From the NCBI GenBank assembly GCA_021713415.1, contig JAKJJQ010000046.1:1-24027 (forward strand): DNA of 24,027 nucleotides. The letters run 5' to 3'. Position 1 is the first letter of the stretch, and the number at the start of each line of letters is the position of its first letter. The notes under the pieces were generated by a model. That model was not told where the DNA came from. It searched no databases and worked only from the letters and a program-made list of their open reading frames with translations. This stretch comes from M0027 sp021713415 (lineage in GTDB: Bacteria > Pseudomonadota > Gammaproteobacteria > Francisellales > Francisellaceae). Shown here piece by piece: positions 1 to 7,319 of this stretch. The position numbers and the translations under genes were made by a program.

Positions 1-132
1 ACCTATCTCTTCGCAGATTGCCTTTAAACGGCACTCTACTTTTGAGATCAGCAAGGCCTTCCTGTATTTCACAGGAAAAACTATGTGGTAATGAGTGCTA
101 TAGGCACAATGAAATGATCTTACTAGCGACAT
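1..132 (-). CDS. tnpA: IS200/IS605 TnpA transposase, N-terminal 44 codons (partial)
   Basis: Reading leftwards from the ATG at 132, the frame is open to the window edge for exactly 44 codons. The product begins MSLVRSFHCAYSTHYHIVFP and continues with VKYRKALL. This is the start of the Y1 HUH transposase fold, where the usual text is HYHLVF-x-x-KYRR. The catalytic HUH motif and the tyrosine lie beyond the edge. TnpA cuts and rejoins single-stranded IS ends using a tyrosine. The gene is partial only because the window ends here; whether the full copy is intact cannot be judged. Confidence 0.85.
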   Translation of the reverse strand, partial: MSLVRSFHCAYSTHYHIVFPVKYRKALLISKVECRLKAICEEIG

Positions 133-148
133 TTTTTTAGTTTAACAT

Positions 149-167
149 GAAAACCTCTTCGGTTTTC
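149..167 (-). promoter_or_regulatory. Hairpin just upstream of tnpA
   Basis: A perfect 7-bp stem (GAAAACC / GGTTTTC) with a 5-base loop lies 17 bases before the tnpA ATG. On the tnpA strand the only purine-rich Shine-Dalgarno-like stretch (GAAGAGG) sits in the loop and 3' arm, so folding would hide it. IS200 elements are known to limit TnpA by such leader hairpins. That it does so here is inference from position. Confidence 0.5.
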
Positions 168-185
168 AAACTTTCCCGTTTAATG

Positions 186-209
186 TACCGCGTGGCAAGC
201 CACGGGGTA
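186..209. repeat. IS left-end hairpin (TnpA recognition structure)
   Basis: TACCGCGTGG and CCACGGGGTA form a 10-bp stem with one mismatch around the loop CAAG. The right-end hairpin at 23909-23928 has the same loop and the CCCCG stem core, as expected for the paired LE/RE structures of an IS200/IS605 element. Confidence 0.7.
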
Positions 210-240
210 ATTGCTCAAATAAAAATTAGAAAAGAAAAAT

Positions 241-1503
241 TTATACTTCTTCTAGTATTAATTTACTTTTAGCAGAGCTATGGCGTTCACGTAATTCAAT
301 ATTGATATAACGATCAGTTAATGCACTCGTACTATGGCCTGCATCATCACGAACATGATCACGTGGACGATGTTTAATATCATTAGAAATACCTGTATGA
401 CGTAACCAATGAACGGTTGCTTCTAATAAACTCTCAGACTCATCATTAAAGCCATCATTAGCTAGTGCAACTGATGCTTTATCAAAGCAATGTTGTACAA
501 TACGACGAATATGTGTCGTTGTAGTTACTGGACCACGACCTCTTAATTTTGGAATTAATGGGGTAGTGTCATTAGCAGTTGGTAAACCAGGCAAACCTAA
601 ATAACGTCTCCAGCGCTTTAATGCCTCTAACATTGCATCACTAACAGCGATTTGGCGCGTTTTATTACCTTTACCTAAAGTAATAAACCACCAATTACCA
701 TCATCATCACGCTGGAAATCATTCATAGTCGGTGTCCAACGGCTTGTAGCAACTAATTCAGAAATACGCAAATACATTGAGTAAAGTGCAGACATAACAA
801 AATATGAACGCTCATGAATTGTTGGATTTTCAAAAGCAATGTCATTTGCTGTTTTAATAACATACTGCCATTGAAGATCCGATAATTTTCTTACCTTCGT
901 AGTAGCTTGTGTATTAACTAAAAATTTACTTTTCTGACGAATTAAAGTAATTGGATTTGAAAATACATAATGTTTTTGTAGTAAATAATTATAAAAGCTA
1001 CTTAAGATAGCAAATAATTCTTTAACAGCGCCTTGAGATAACTCAAATTTATCAACATTAGGGCGTTGACCACGACGATATGCTGATTTACTAACAGTGA
1101 CAACAAAAGGGCGCCAGTGTGTATTTGGCATTCTTTCACCATCTACATTAGTAAAACGAGGTGCTTTTTTAATGCTAATCCAGTTTTCAGGTGGTGCCTT
1201 ACAAAACTCGATAAACGCTTCAATATCTTCTTGTTGTAATTCAGGTAATGATTTATCAGCGATTAACCAGCACCAGTGTAAAAGACGTTCAATTTCACGA
1301 CGGTATGAGTTATATGTGCCACGACTACCTGTATAATTCTTTAAAAAACTATAAGCGTGTTCGAAGTCAGCTTGATTAAACCCATTATATAAGCTAGGTT
1401 TTAAGTCATTTCTAACTTGTTCAATATTTTCCATCGTATCAAATAAAGCCAATGGTATTTTTTTAGACATTGTTACGTTATCCTGTTTCATTTTCCCCAC
1501 CAT
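241..1503 (-). CDS. Tyrosine-type site-specific recombinase/integrase
   Basis: This is a 420-residue phage-integrase-family recombinase with the full catalytic set. Arg246 lies in MYLRISEL, Lys278 in the beta-hairpin GKGNKTRQ, His365 and Arg368 in VHWLRHTG, and His390 in AGHSTSALT. The Tyr399 nucleophile is in DRYINIE. Residues 40-200 form the core-binding part. No excisionase or phage gene lies nearby, and its target site is unknown. The start is uncertain: ATGs at 1503, 1491 and 1470 are in frame, and the last (MSKKIPLA) has AGGA about 10 bases upstream. Base composition is visibly less AT-rich than its surroundings, suggesting a different origin. It could be an integrase of a degraded island, a plasmid-type resolvase or an inversion recombinase. 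Confidence 0.9.
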   Translation of the reverse strand: MVGKMKQDNVTMSKKIPLALFDTMENIEQVRNDLKPSLYNGFNQADFEHAYSFLKNYTGSRGTYNSYRREIERLLHWCWLIADKSLPELQQEDIEAFIEFCKAPPENWISIKKAPRFTNVDGERMPNTHWRPFVVTVSKSAYRRGQRPNVDKFELSQGAVKELFAILSSFYNYLLQKHYVFSNPITLIRQKSKFLVNTQATTKVRKLSDLQWQYVIKTANDIAFENPTIHERSYFVMSALYSMYLRISELVATSRWTPTMNDFQRDDDGNWWFITLGKGNKTRQIAVSDAMLEALKRWRRYLGLPGLPTANDTTPLIPKLRGRGPVTTTTHIRRIVQHCFDKASVALANDGFNDESESLLEATVHWLRHTGISNDIKHRPRDHVRDDAGHSTSALTDRYINIELRERHSSAKSKLILEEV

Positions 1504-1561
1504 AAATCTAGGAAGTTAAACAAAATCAATGCATTAGCCAAAATTTTCTAAGCAAAATGAT

Positions 1562-1579
1562 CGGTTATATATATAACCG
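1562..1579. repeat. Perfect 18-bp palindrome upstream of the recombinase
   Basis: CGGTTATATATATAACCG reads identically on both strands. It lies about 60-110 bases upstream of the possible recombinase starts, where an operator or a recombinase core site could sit. Its AT core flanked by CGG/CCG arms makes chance less likely than for the plain AT dyads nearby. Function is unknown. Confidence 0.5.
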
Positions 1580-1723
1580 GACACTTTAAGTTAAACTAAA
1601 GAAAATTGATGCATACTGCATTTTTCTTATATTTTTAACCCGAGCTTTAAAAATTTAAAGGTCAAGTCAAGCTTAAATTTCAAACCCCGAAATTATTAAT
1701 AACGGCACTTATTGACATCTTAA

Positions 1724-1762
1724 AGCTAATTAAAAACTACAAAAAGTAGGAGTCTTTTAGCT
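1724..1762. repeat. Interrupted inverted repeat (AGCTAA / TTAGCT)
   Basis: The outer arms AGCTAA (1724-1729) and TTAGCT (1757-1762) are perfect, and the inner arms CTAC and GTAG enclose an AAAAA loop. The middle pairs poorly. As RNA this would be a stem-loop with an internal loop. There is no adjacent gene or T-run, so no role is assigned. Confidence 0.3.
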
Positions 1763-1783
1763 TATGGTTAATCTAAAATTTAA

Positions 1784-1799
1784 CATAATATATATTATG
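1784..1799. repeat. Perfect 16-bp AT palindrome
   Basis: CATAATATATATTATG is self-complementary over all 16 bases. In such AT-rich sequence it may be chance, but it lies in the same non-coding stretch as three other perfect dyads. Confidence 0.35.
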
Positions 1800-2034
1800 C
1801 GAACTTTAGTATTTAACCATTTATCTATAACAATAAGATGCCTAATTATCATAGATCGTGTTAAATTTTAATGTAGCTTACCACGTTTTCATACCGTAAT
1901 AACTACGTAAAACATTACAAATTTTTCATATAACTGTTCTAAAAAATTGAAACTTGATTATTTTTTACGCAAAAAATCCCCAAATTTTTAACCTTATAAT
2001 TTATTTAAAATCAGAAGGTTATGTGCAATTTATC

Positions 2035-2061
2035 GCTTTAAAAACACTTAGTTTTTAAAGC
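2035..2061. repeat. Perfect 11-bp stem-loop
   Basis: GCTTTAAAAAC (2035-2045) and GTTTTTAAAGC (2051-2061) are exact reverse complements around a 5-base loop ACTTA. No T-run follows on either strand, so a simple terminator is unlikely. It is immediately followed by the small palindrome TGAAC-A-GTTCA. Confidence 0.45.
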
Positions 2062-2383
2062 TGAACAGTTCAATCATATAGAATCTAATTATAATTAAAT
2101 AACTACATTCAAATTTGTTATGCCATAAAACTATTAAAGCTATTATACATATAATCAAATTTTTTTAAACCAAAAATTATTACTTTTGTTGATTTTTTAT
2201 TAAAATAATATATTTTTAATTAAATATAATTACTGTAAAGTCTAATTATATGAATATGTGCTTCATATGTTTAATCATTATAGGCATACTTAAATTAAAA
2301 TGCAATATGAAAATAATCAAATAAACAATAACTATAAATCATTTTGAATTTAATCCATATATATCATATAGTTACTGTATAAA

Positions 2384-3412
2384 CTATTTTGAATCTAAAT
2401 GCCCAATTAGTATTTCATCCCATACCAATAGCGCTAAAGAGACAATTACTGGACCTAAAAATAGACCGATAAACCCTAATACTTCTAAACCACCAAGTGC
2501 ACCAAATAACGTTGCTAAAAAGTGCATTCTAACAGCCCTACCAACAATATATGGTCTAACCCAATGATCTGTAACAAGATTAATAACAATGCCAACAATA
2601 AAAACAGTAATGCCTGCTATAACCATTCCTTGAGCTGCAACAACAATAGCAATACCAACTAATAATATAATTAGTGCAAATGGAATTACTGTGACTAATG
2701 CAGTAAGTACCGCTAAAATTACAGGAATGGGAATATCTAGTGCATAATATAATATGCCCATGATAATACCTGTGATTAGGCCAATAATTACAAAGCTATC
2801 AATTACCCCTCGAATCACTTTTGGTGTTCTTTCAAGATATCCTTGCCATAAAGAAACACGATTCTCACCCAAAATTTCTATTTTTTGAATAATTTCAGGT
2901 GCATCTTTTAAGCCAAAAAACAAACATAACAAAGTAAAAAAGAAAATAACAGAATATCTAACTGCACTTCCTAAAATAACGCCTGCTTGTGAGATTGGTA
3001 AATCTAAATTTGCAATAAGATTTGTTATAGAATGACCAGTCAAAATATATTGTTGCCAAAATGAACTCATATATTTACCAATAAATGGTATTGAAACCAA
3101 CCAGTCAGGTGCTGGAGTTTGATTAGTATGGGCTGACTTTAAAAAGCTCATTAAAGCCGCAATTTCACTTCCAGCTAATGAGCCTACCCATAAAATGGGT
3201 AAAATAATTATTATTGCAACTAATATAGTAAACGATAATGAAGCTAAAACAGCACGTCGACCTAAAAATTTGTACCAACGTTTATATAATGGCCATACAC
3301 CAATTGCAATAATACCAGCCCAAACAAATGCATGCCAAAATGGCCATATAACCCATAACCCTGCAATAATAATAACGAAAGCTGTTATCATTGTTAAATA
3401 TTGCTTATTCAT
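2384..3412 (-). CDS. AI-2E family transporter (PerM/UPF0118-like membrane protein)
   Basis: This 342-residue inner-membrane protein has paired hydrophobic segments at the N-terminus (residues 8-75), a polar middle, and a hydrophobic C-terminal half. The family-typical ending includes a GLEVLGFIGLFLGPVIVSLA-like stretch near residues 308-327. VRPYIVGRAVRMHFL just before it is also typical of the family. Members have been linked to autoinducer-2 export, sodium/proton antiport or other export, so the substrate is open. It starts 31 bases after folKP on the same strand and may be cotranscribed. A GGGA lies 12 bases upstream of the ATG. Membership in the family is firm; its substrate is not known. 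Confidence 0.85.
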   Translation of the reverse strand: MNKQYLTMITAFVIIIAGLWVIWPFWHAFVWAGIIAIGVWPLYKRWYKFLGRRAVLASLSFTILVAIIIILPILWVGSLAGSEIAALMSFLKSAHTNQTPAPDWLVSIPFIGKYMSSFWQQYILTGHSITNLIANLDLPISQAGVILGSAVRYSVIFFFTLLCLFFGLKDAPEIIQKIEILGENRVSLWQGYLERTPKVIRGVIDSFVIIGLITGIIMGILYYALDIPIPVILAVLTALVTVIPFALIILLVGIAIVVAAQGMVIAGITVFIVGIVINLVTDHWVRPYIVGRAVRMHFLATLFGALGGLEVLGFIGLFLGPVIVSLALLVWDEILIGHLDSK

Positions 3413-3443
3413 TCGTTTTTAAATTCCCTTTATTTAAAATTTA

Positions 3444-4790
3444 TTACTGATAGAAACTACTGATTATGGACGCTCTTTGGGAAAATTCAACCTCGTGCAC
3501 TCTTAATATGTCTGCTCCCATTTGAATAAAGTGAAATGATAAAATGCTGGTTTCTAAGTCTGTTGGATCATAGTTATGTAGTTTATTGAATTTAGCAGAT
3601 AACATTTTAATTGGATTAACAATAGATTGTTTGCGCGAATGTCCGATTAAAATTGGCACATTCAGTGATGCTTTCATTGAGTGAATGCGATTGGTTAGAT
3701 ATTTTACAGTTTGTGATGATTTTGCAAAACCAAAGCCAGGATCAAATATCAGTTGTGATTGATTAACCCCTTTTGAAAGTAAATATTCAATTTGATATTG
3801 AGCAAATGCCATCACCCTATCATAATCGTTATTTTCATTAATTCCAATTTCTGCTAAAGGCCCTCTCCAATTATCCATAATAATATATTTTAAGTGTGGA
3901 TTTGATTTTAGAATATCAATCTTTTCATCTAATTGAGTTCCCATGACATCATTAATGATTGTGATATAGTCATAACAAACAAGTTTTTCAATTGTTTCTA
4001 TTCGATGGCTATCAATACTAATAATAGGTTTGATCACTTGATTATTTAGATGATTTTTTAATGCATCAAGTAGTGGCTCTAAACGTTGCCATTCAGTTGA
4101 ATGATTCATCGGCTTTTTAGATGCTTTTAATGAAGTTGATTCAGCACCAATATCAATAATATGTGCACCACTATCTATTAAATGATTAAAATGTTCTATA
4201 GCATGGTTAATTGAATTATCATATAAACCACCATCAGAAAATGAATCAGGCGTAACATTTAAAATTCCCATAATCTCAGGGCCAAATAATAATTGTTGAA
4301 TTTTTTGAATTACTCCAAGAGATCTTATATGTTCATATAAATCAATTTCAAGAAATTTTGGATGATGCCAATTAGGTAAAACATCTAAAAGTGGTTGTAG
4401 GGCAAAAGAACGATTTAAAAGTTCTTTATGTGGGATGGTTAATTCATCAGTTGATAAGCTTAAATAGTCTGAGCATAAAATATCAATGTCAATTACGCGT
4501 GGAGACCAAAATTCATGTGCTTCTGCCCTACCCATTCGTGTTTCAATCTGCTTGATTTTGATTAATAACTCATTGGGTGATAGTGAAGTTTGAATTAAAA
4601 TAGCAGCATTTAGATAAGCTAAATTCCAACTTAGTGGCGCATTTTCAGGCATTAATGCTTCAGAAGCATAAATTGATGAATAGCCTAAAATATCAATATC
4701 ACTGTCTTTTATATAAGTAATAGCTTTTCTTAGCTGAACTAATGGATTATTTAAATTACTACCAAGTCCTAATACATAGTTTGCCATCAT
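3444..4790 (-). CDS. folKP: Bifunctional HPPK-DHPS (FolK-FolP fusion)
   Basis: Two folate enzymes are joined in 448 residues. Residues 1-160 are the pyrophosphokinase FolK, with GLGSN near the start and the metal-binding signature RVIDIDIL (Asp101, Asp103) followed by LTIPHKELLNRSFAL. Residues 170-448 are dihydropteroate synthase FolP, with GILNVTPDSFSDGG, Asp260, IND at 280, DPGFGFAK at 350, SRK at 385 and RVHEV near the end. It pyrophosphorylates 6-hydroxymethyl-dihydropterin and then condenses it with p-aminobenzoate. The start ATG follows the folB stop with no gap; a second ATG one codon on is possible. Odd point: the usual ESTRPG loop reads ESTSLK, lacking the arginine. This same fusion is characteristic of Francisella. 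Confidence 0.95.
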   Translation of the reverse strand: MMANYVLGLGSNLNNPLVQLRKAITYIKDSDIDILGYSSIYASEALMPENAPLSWNLAYLNAAILIQTSLSPNELLIKIKQIETRMGRAEAHEFWSPRVIDIDILCSDYLSLSTDELTIPHKELLNRSFALQPLLDVLPNWHHPKFLEIDLYEHIRSLGVIQKIQQLLFGPEIMGILNVTPDSFSDGGLYDNSINHAIEHFNHLIDSGAHIIDIGAESTSLKASKKPMNHSTEWQRLEPLLDALKNHLNNQVIKPIISIDSHRIETIEKLVCYDYITIINDVMGTQLDEKIDILKSNPHLKYIIMDNWRGPLAEIGINENNDYDRVMAFAQYQIEYLLSKGVNQSQLIFDPGFGFAKSSQTVKYLTNRIHSMKASLNVPILIGHSRKQSIVNPIKMLSAKFNKLHNYDPTDLETSILSFHFIQMGADILRVHEVEFSQRASIISSFYQ

Positions 4791-5156
4791 TTATGCCTCA
4801 GCAGTCATGATGAATTTTGCTTCATTAATATGGGAGGTTGGTGGATATTTAACTAATTCTAATCGATGAATGGTTACTTCTGGATAATGAGTTAATACAG
4901 TGTCTGTTAAAAACCAGCCTAAATGTTCAATAAGATTAAATGCACGCTCATTTAAAGCATTTTGTAATAAATCTCTTAGTGTTTTATAACAAATCGTATC
5001 TTCTAATTCATCACTTTGGCAAGCTTTAATTAGACTTGGAAATGATAACTCAATATTAACTAACACACGTTGTTGCAAATCTCGTTCAGTACCCGTTGCG
5101 CCTAAGTAAGCATATAGCTCACAACCATTGATATGTAATGATGTTGAAATTTTCAT
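4791..5156 (-). CDS. folB: Dihydroneopterin aldolase
   Basis: This 121-residue cytoplasmic enzyme, the usual length for FolB, converts dihydroneopterin to 6-hydroxymethyl-dihydropterin and glycolaldehyde. Expected active-site positions are present: Glu24 in GTERDLQQRV, Tyr57 in ICYKTLRDLL, Glu77 in NLIEHLG and Lys103 in LVKYPPTSH. An AAGGAC ribosome binding site lies 5 bases upstream of the ATG. The stop abuts the folKP start, so the two consecutive enzymes are translationally coupled. folB is probably the first gene of the folB-folKP-transporter unit, with its promoter somewhere in the 86 bases before it. Confidence 0.92.
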   Translation of the reverse strand: MKISTSLHINGCELYAYLGATGTERDLQQRVLVNIELSFPSLIKACQSDELEDTICYKTLRDLLQNALNERAFNLIEHLGWFLTDTVLTHYPEVTIHRLELVKYPPTSHINEAKFIMTAEA

Positions 5157-5242
5157 TATAGTCCTTTTGCTTAAGTATTTTCTTTTTAAAAGCCAATTAG
5201 GCTGATAGTAACAAATAATTAAGCAACGCCATAGTTATAATG

Positions 5243-6280
5243 TTAGTTTTCATATTCAACTTGTAAATCTGAAGTAGAAGAAATTAATGTTTCAGACTCA
5301 TAAAATAAAAAATCTAAATCTTCTATATCTACTACTTTAGATTTTTGTGAGTGATTAGAGTTATGTTGTTCAATTTCACTATGTATCTGCATAACTCTCT
5401 TGTCATGCTTAAGGTGCTCTTTAGATAAAAATTCAATTTCAGAGTTTTCTAATATAACCGTCTGAGAATCTTTGTGCATATAAACTCTTTTATAATATGG
5501 TAACTTATTTGGCCCTTTTGATAATTCTGATAAATCTTGCTCTGATGGTTGTCTATATAAAGGTTTAGGTTGATGATTCAAATTAAACTGTTTTAATGTG
5601 TAGTCCAAGCATAATTGTGCGCTATCAGAATCTAATGAGGCATGACTCAATACATTCCATCCAATATCTAACCCTATAACACCATTATGATGTGTTGGTA
5701 CTTTATAAACTTTTAACTCGGTATCTTTTAATACTGAAGGAACAATTGAAGTAAAACCAACTAAGCTGCATTGAGAAGCCAAAAAAATATGACATGATTT
5801 AACATTATCAGTTAATGTGATTTGGTCTTGACTATAACGACCGCTGATACCTGCTACAGGGTCAAAACCAGCAATAGTTATTTTAATATGTTTTAGATTT
5901 TTATCTTTGGCTAACTCATTTGCTAACATAAAAGCTGTAATAGCGCCTCGGCTATGACCTGCAAAATATAATTCATCCGGTAATGGATCCATTTGTTTAA
6001 TTTTACCAATGGCATCTTTTATATTATCATGCCAGTTATTAGGACCATGTGAGCCAGTTATTGTACCTAGATAAGACATATTATAGTGATACCATTCCAC
6101 TGGTGAAACCCATCCTAACCAACTAGATTGATTTTGATAAGTACCTGGACCATTATAAATAAAACAACGTTTCTCCCCCACTTCACGTAACGCACTTAGA
6201 TAAATTTTATAAAGAGAGTCTTCATATTTGCTATCCATTCCTGTGCCACGCAAAATAAAGTAAGCAACCTTTCCTCCCAT
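5243..6280 (-). CDS. Alpha/beta-hydrolase (lipase-like, GHSRG), putative effector
   Basis: With the ATG at 6280, preceded by AGGAGA at 6288-6293, the product is 345 residues. A longer frame to 6304 lacks a ribosome binding site. The nucleophile elbow GHSRGA (Ser110) is preceded by a beta-strand, ELYFAGHS. Asp140 in AGFDPVAG and His213 in LSHASLD, or the HH at 197-198, could complete the triad. The early segment RGTGMDSKYED and YNGPGT resemble DUF2235-type lipases, a group that includes type VI phospholipase effectors. No signal peptide is seen. The last 100 residues are polar and acidic without a recognisable domain. No immunity-like neighbour is evident, since the next genes are a toxin-antitoxin pair. 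Substrate is unknown; a host-directed lipase is an inference. Confidence 0.7.
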   Translation of the reverse strand: MGGKVAYFILRGTGMDSKYEDSLYKIYLSALREVGEKRCFIYNGPGTYQNQSSWLGWVSPVEWYHYNMSYLGTITGSHGPNNWHDNIKDAIGKIKQMDPLPDELYFAGHSRGAITAFMLANELAKDKNLKHIKITIAGFDPVAGISGRYSQDQITLTDNVKSCHIFLASQCSLVGFTSIVPSVLKDTELKVYKVPTHHNGVIGLDIGWNVLSHASLDSDSAQLCLDYTLKQFNLNHQPKPLYRQPSEQDLSELSKGPNKLPYYKRVYMHKDSQTVILENSEIEFLSKEHLKHDKRVMQIHSEIEQHNSNHSQKSKVVDIEDLDFLFYESETLISSTSDLQVEYEN

Positions 6281-6338
6281 AGCTAAATCTCCTACAATAC
6301 ACAACCAAATGAAGATTAGAGCTAAGTTACTTATTTTG

Positions 6339-6361
6339 CAAATTTATGTGATATAAATTTG
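6339..6361. promoter_or_regulatory. Perfect inverted repeat upstream of the hydrolase gene
   Basis: CAAATTTAT and ATAAATTTG are exact reverse complements separated by GTGAT. The centre is about 70 bases upstream of the start codon at 6280, a typical operator position. The regulator is unknown. Confidence 0.4.
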
Positions 6362-6419
6362 TAACAAAAAAAACAAGGTGACTTTAAAAAGTACAGAAAA
6401 TTAATTAGTCTATATGGTT

Positions 6420-6719
6420 TTATTCAAAAATTACTTTAGGCCGTTTACCAATAACCTCAGCAATTTTAAAAATTGTTTGAGTTGTAAAATTAGTTTCACC
6501 TTTTAAAATTCTGCTGGTTTGTGAATCACTTGTGCCTAATTGCCTTTTAATTTCATTAAAGCCAAGTTTATTTTTCATCATGTACTCTTTAAGAGCTAAT
6601 GCAATTGACATTTTGAATGATAAATATTCATCTGCCTTTTTCTTAGCACTGTCTTTAATTGATTTAACATCTTTTTTGGAGTAACGTTCATTTAAGTACT
6701 GATCAAATGATTTAGCCAT
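6420..6719 (-). CDS. higA: HTH (XRE-type) antitoxin of a HigBA-like module
   Basis: This 99-residue protein has an N-terminal helical part (1-45) and an XRE helix-turn-helix at about 53-95. It contains LGFNEIKRQLGTSDSQTSRI, then LKGETNFTTQTIF and a typical end, KIAEVIGKRPKVIFE. It would bind and neutralise the upstream toxin and repress their shared promoter. Its start overlaps the toxin's end by 8 bases, and its ribosome binding site AAGGAG lies inside the toxin's last codons, so translation is coupled. Toxin-first order is that of HigBA. The gene name refers to this class, not to a specific orthologue. Confidence 0.8.
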   Translation of the reverse strand: MAKSFDQYLNERYSKKDVKSIKDSAKKKADEYLSFKMSIALALKEYMMKNKLGFNEIKRQLGTSDSQTSRILKGETNFTTQTIFKIAEVIGKRPKVIFE

Positions 6720-7050
6720 TGTTATAACTCTCCTTTTTAAGTTTAGATGCTAGTTTATCAGCAAGTTCAATATCTTTTTTTTGAGTATTTTTCTTGCCAC
6801 CATTGGTAATAATGTAAATCTTGTTGCCGTGAAAATAATAGTACAATCTATTTCCAAACTTATTACACCTTAATTCATAAATTGTATTTTTAGGTGTATT
6901 TATTTTTCTACTGTATGGCATGCTTAACTCATAACCTAAAATTTCAAGCATACCAACTAACTCAAGCATGGGCATTTTTTGCTCTTCAACCAATGAGTCT
7001 AAAAATTTTTCTGCTTTAGATTCAATGATTACCTTATATTTGTCTTTCAT
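6712..7050 (-). CDS. higB: HigB/RelE-superfamily (Gp49-like) mRNA-interferase toxin
   Basis: This 112-residue protein has the pattern of phage-derived Gp49-like HigB toxins. A helical N-terminal half (AEKFLDSLVEEQK, ELVGMLEILGYEL) is followed by MPYSRKI, then IYELRCNKFGNRLYYYFHG. The C-terminal part has GGKKNTQKKDIELADKLASK, equivalent to the usual KKTQKTPxxEIxxA motif. Such toxins cleave mRNA on the ribosome. The gene is intact, with YSRKI and ELR present. It lies directly after a good promoter with an internal dyad (7080-7108). The ribosome binding site is weak, as is common for toxins in toxin-first modules. Confidence 0.8.
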   Translation of the reverse strand: MKDKYKVIIESKAEKFLDSLVEEQKMPMLELVGMLEILGYELSMPYSRKINTPKNTIYELRCNKFGNRLYYYFHGNKIYIITNGGKKNTQKKDIELADKLASKLKKESYNNG

Positions 7051-7079
7051 CTACGCCACATTAATAAGGGATAATATTA

Positions 7080-7108
7080 AGTTTACTTCCTTTTAAGGTA
7101 GTTGTCAA
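7080..7108 (-). promoter_or_regulatory. HigBA promoter with an 18-bp dyad between -35 and -10
   Basis: On the minus strand a perfect TTGACA (7108-7103) is followed after 17 bases by TAAACT (7085-7080), a 4/6 match to the -10 consensus. The spacer holds ACTACCTTAAAAGGAAGT (7102-7085). This is a dyad with 7 of 9 paired positions, placed where a bound antitoxin would block RNA polymerase. A second weaker dyad, TTAATA-N8-TATTAA, lies at 7061-7080. Autorepression by HigA is inferred from the family. Confidence 0.6.
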
Positions 7109-7173
7109 ATTTGAAACTTTACAGATATTTAGCTGAGAATACTCTCTGTAAAACAACCCTTCTCTGAACAGAA

Positions 7174-7216
7174 AACATTATTTTTGCCATTGGGCAAAAA
7201 AATAATCTCAATGTTT
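7174..7216. repeat. Long inverted repeat / strong AT-rich hairpin
   Basis: AACATTATTTTTGCC is followed by loop ATTG, then GGCAAAAAAATAAT and, after three bases, AATGTT. Apart from two extra A residues and the CTC insertion, the arms pair fully. The A- and T-tracts are in the wrong order for a Rho-independent terminator on either strand. It lies between the HigBA promoter and a higA remnant, and may be a relic of a small mobile sequence. Confidence 0.4.
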
Positions 7217-7319
7217 GTTATACGGAAAGTTTAATAATTTATTCTCCAAAACTACCGTTTTATGGGATACTTAACAAATTCTGGGTTACCACCTAAATTT
7301 ATATTGCCTAAAAATGAAC

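Larger units (their letters stand above)
1..209 (-). mobile_element. IS200/IS605-family element, left-end part, cut by window edge
   Basis: The segment holds the 5' part of a TnpA gene reading leftwards (start at 132), a small hairpin just upstream of it, and an outer imperfect hairpin at 186-209 with loop CAAG. This order (subterminal hairpin, then tnpA) is that of an IS200/IS605 left end, which the single-strand transposase recognises as a hairpin rather than as inverted terminal repeats. The exact outer boundary is not visible; it probably lies a few bases to tens of bases beyond 209. A matching right end of the same element type closes the window at 23909-24027. Confidence 0.8.
1504..2383. 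other. 880-base AT-rich, palindrome-rich stretch without genes
   Basis: I find no plausible coding frame, tRNA or rRNA here. The stretch is extremely AT-rich and holds several perfect dyads, listed separately: 1562-1579, 1724-1762, 1784-1799 and 2035-2061. There is also TGAAC-A-GTTCA at 2062-2072 next to the last one. No tandem iterons or clear Rho-independent terminator were seen. It could be decayed gene matter, an origin- or centromere-like region, or a recombinase target zone; the sequence does not decide. Confidence 0.6.

Noticed and set aside
1097..1336. Open frame on the plus strand inside the recombinase gene
   Set aside because: It is antisense to a gene with a complete catalytic set, has no ribosome binding site and resembles no protein.
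2368..2387. ATAGTT/AACTAT hairpin at the end of the AI-2E-family gene as a terminator
   Set aside because: Six AT-rich pairs overlapping the stop codon with no T-run downstream on the minus strand.
3195..3422. Plus-strand open frame over the 5' part of the AI-2E-family gene
   Set aside because: Its composition mirrors the hydrophobic codons of the real gene on the other strand; no start signal or family match.
5191..5203. AGCC-AATTA-GGCT as a terminator after the hydrolase gene
   Set aside because: Only a 4-bp stem, and the following T-run on the minus strand is short (TTTT then A-rich). Too weak to call.
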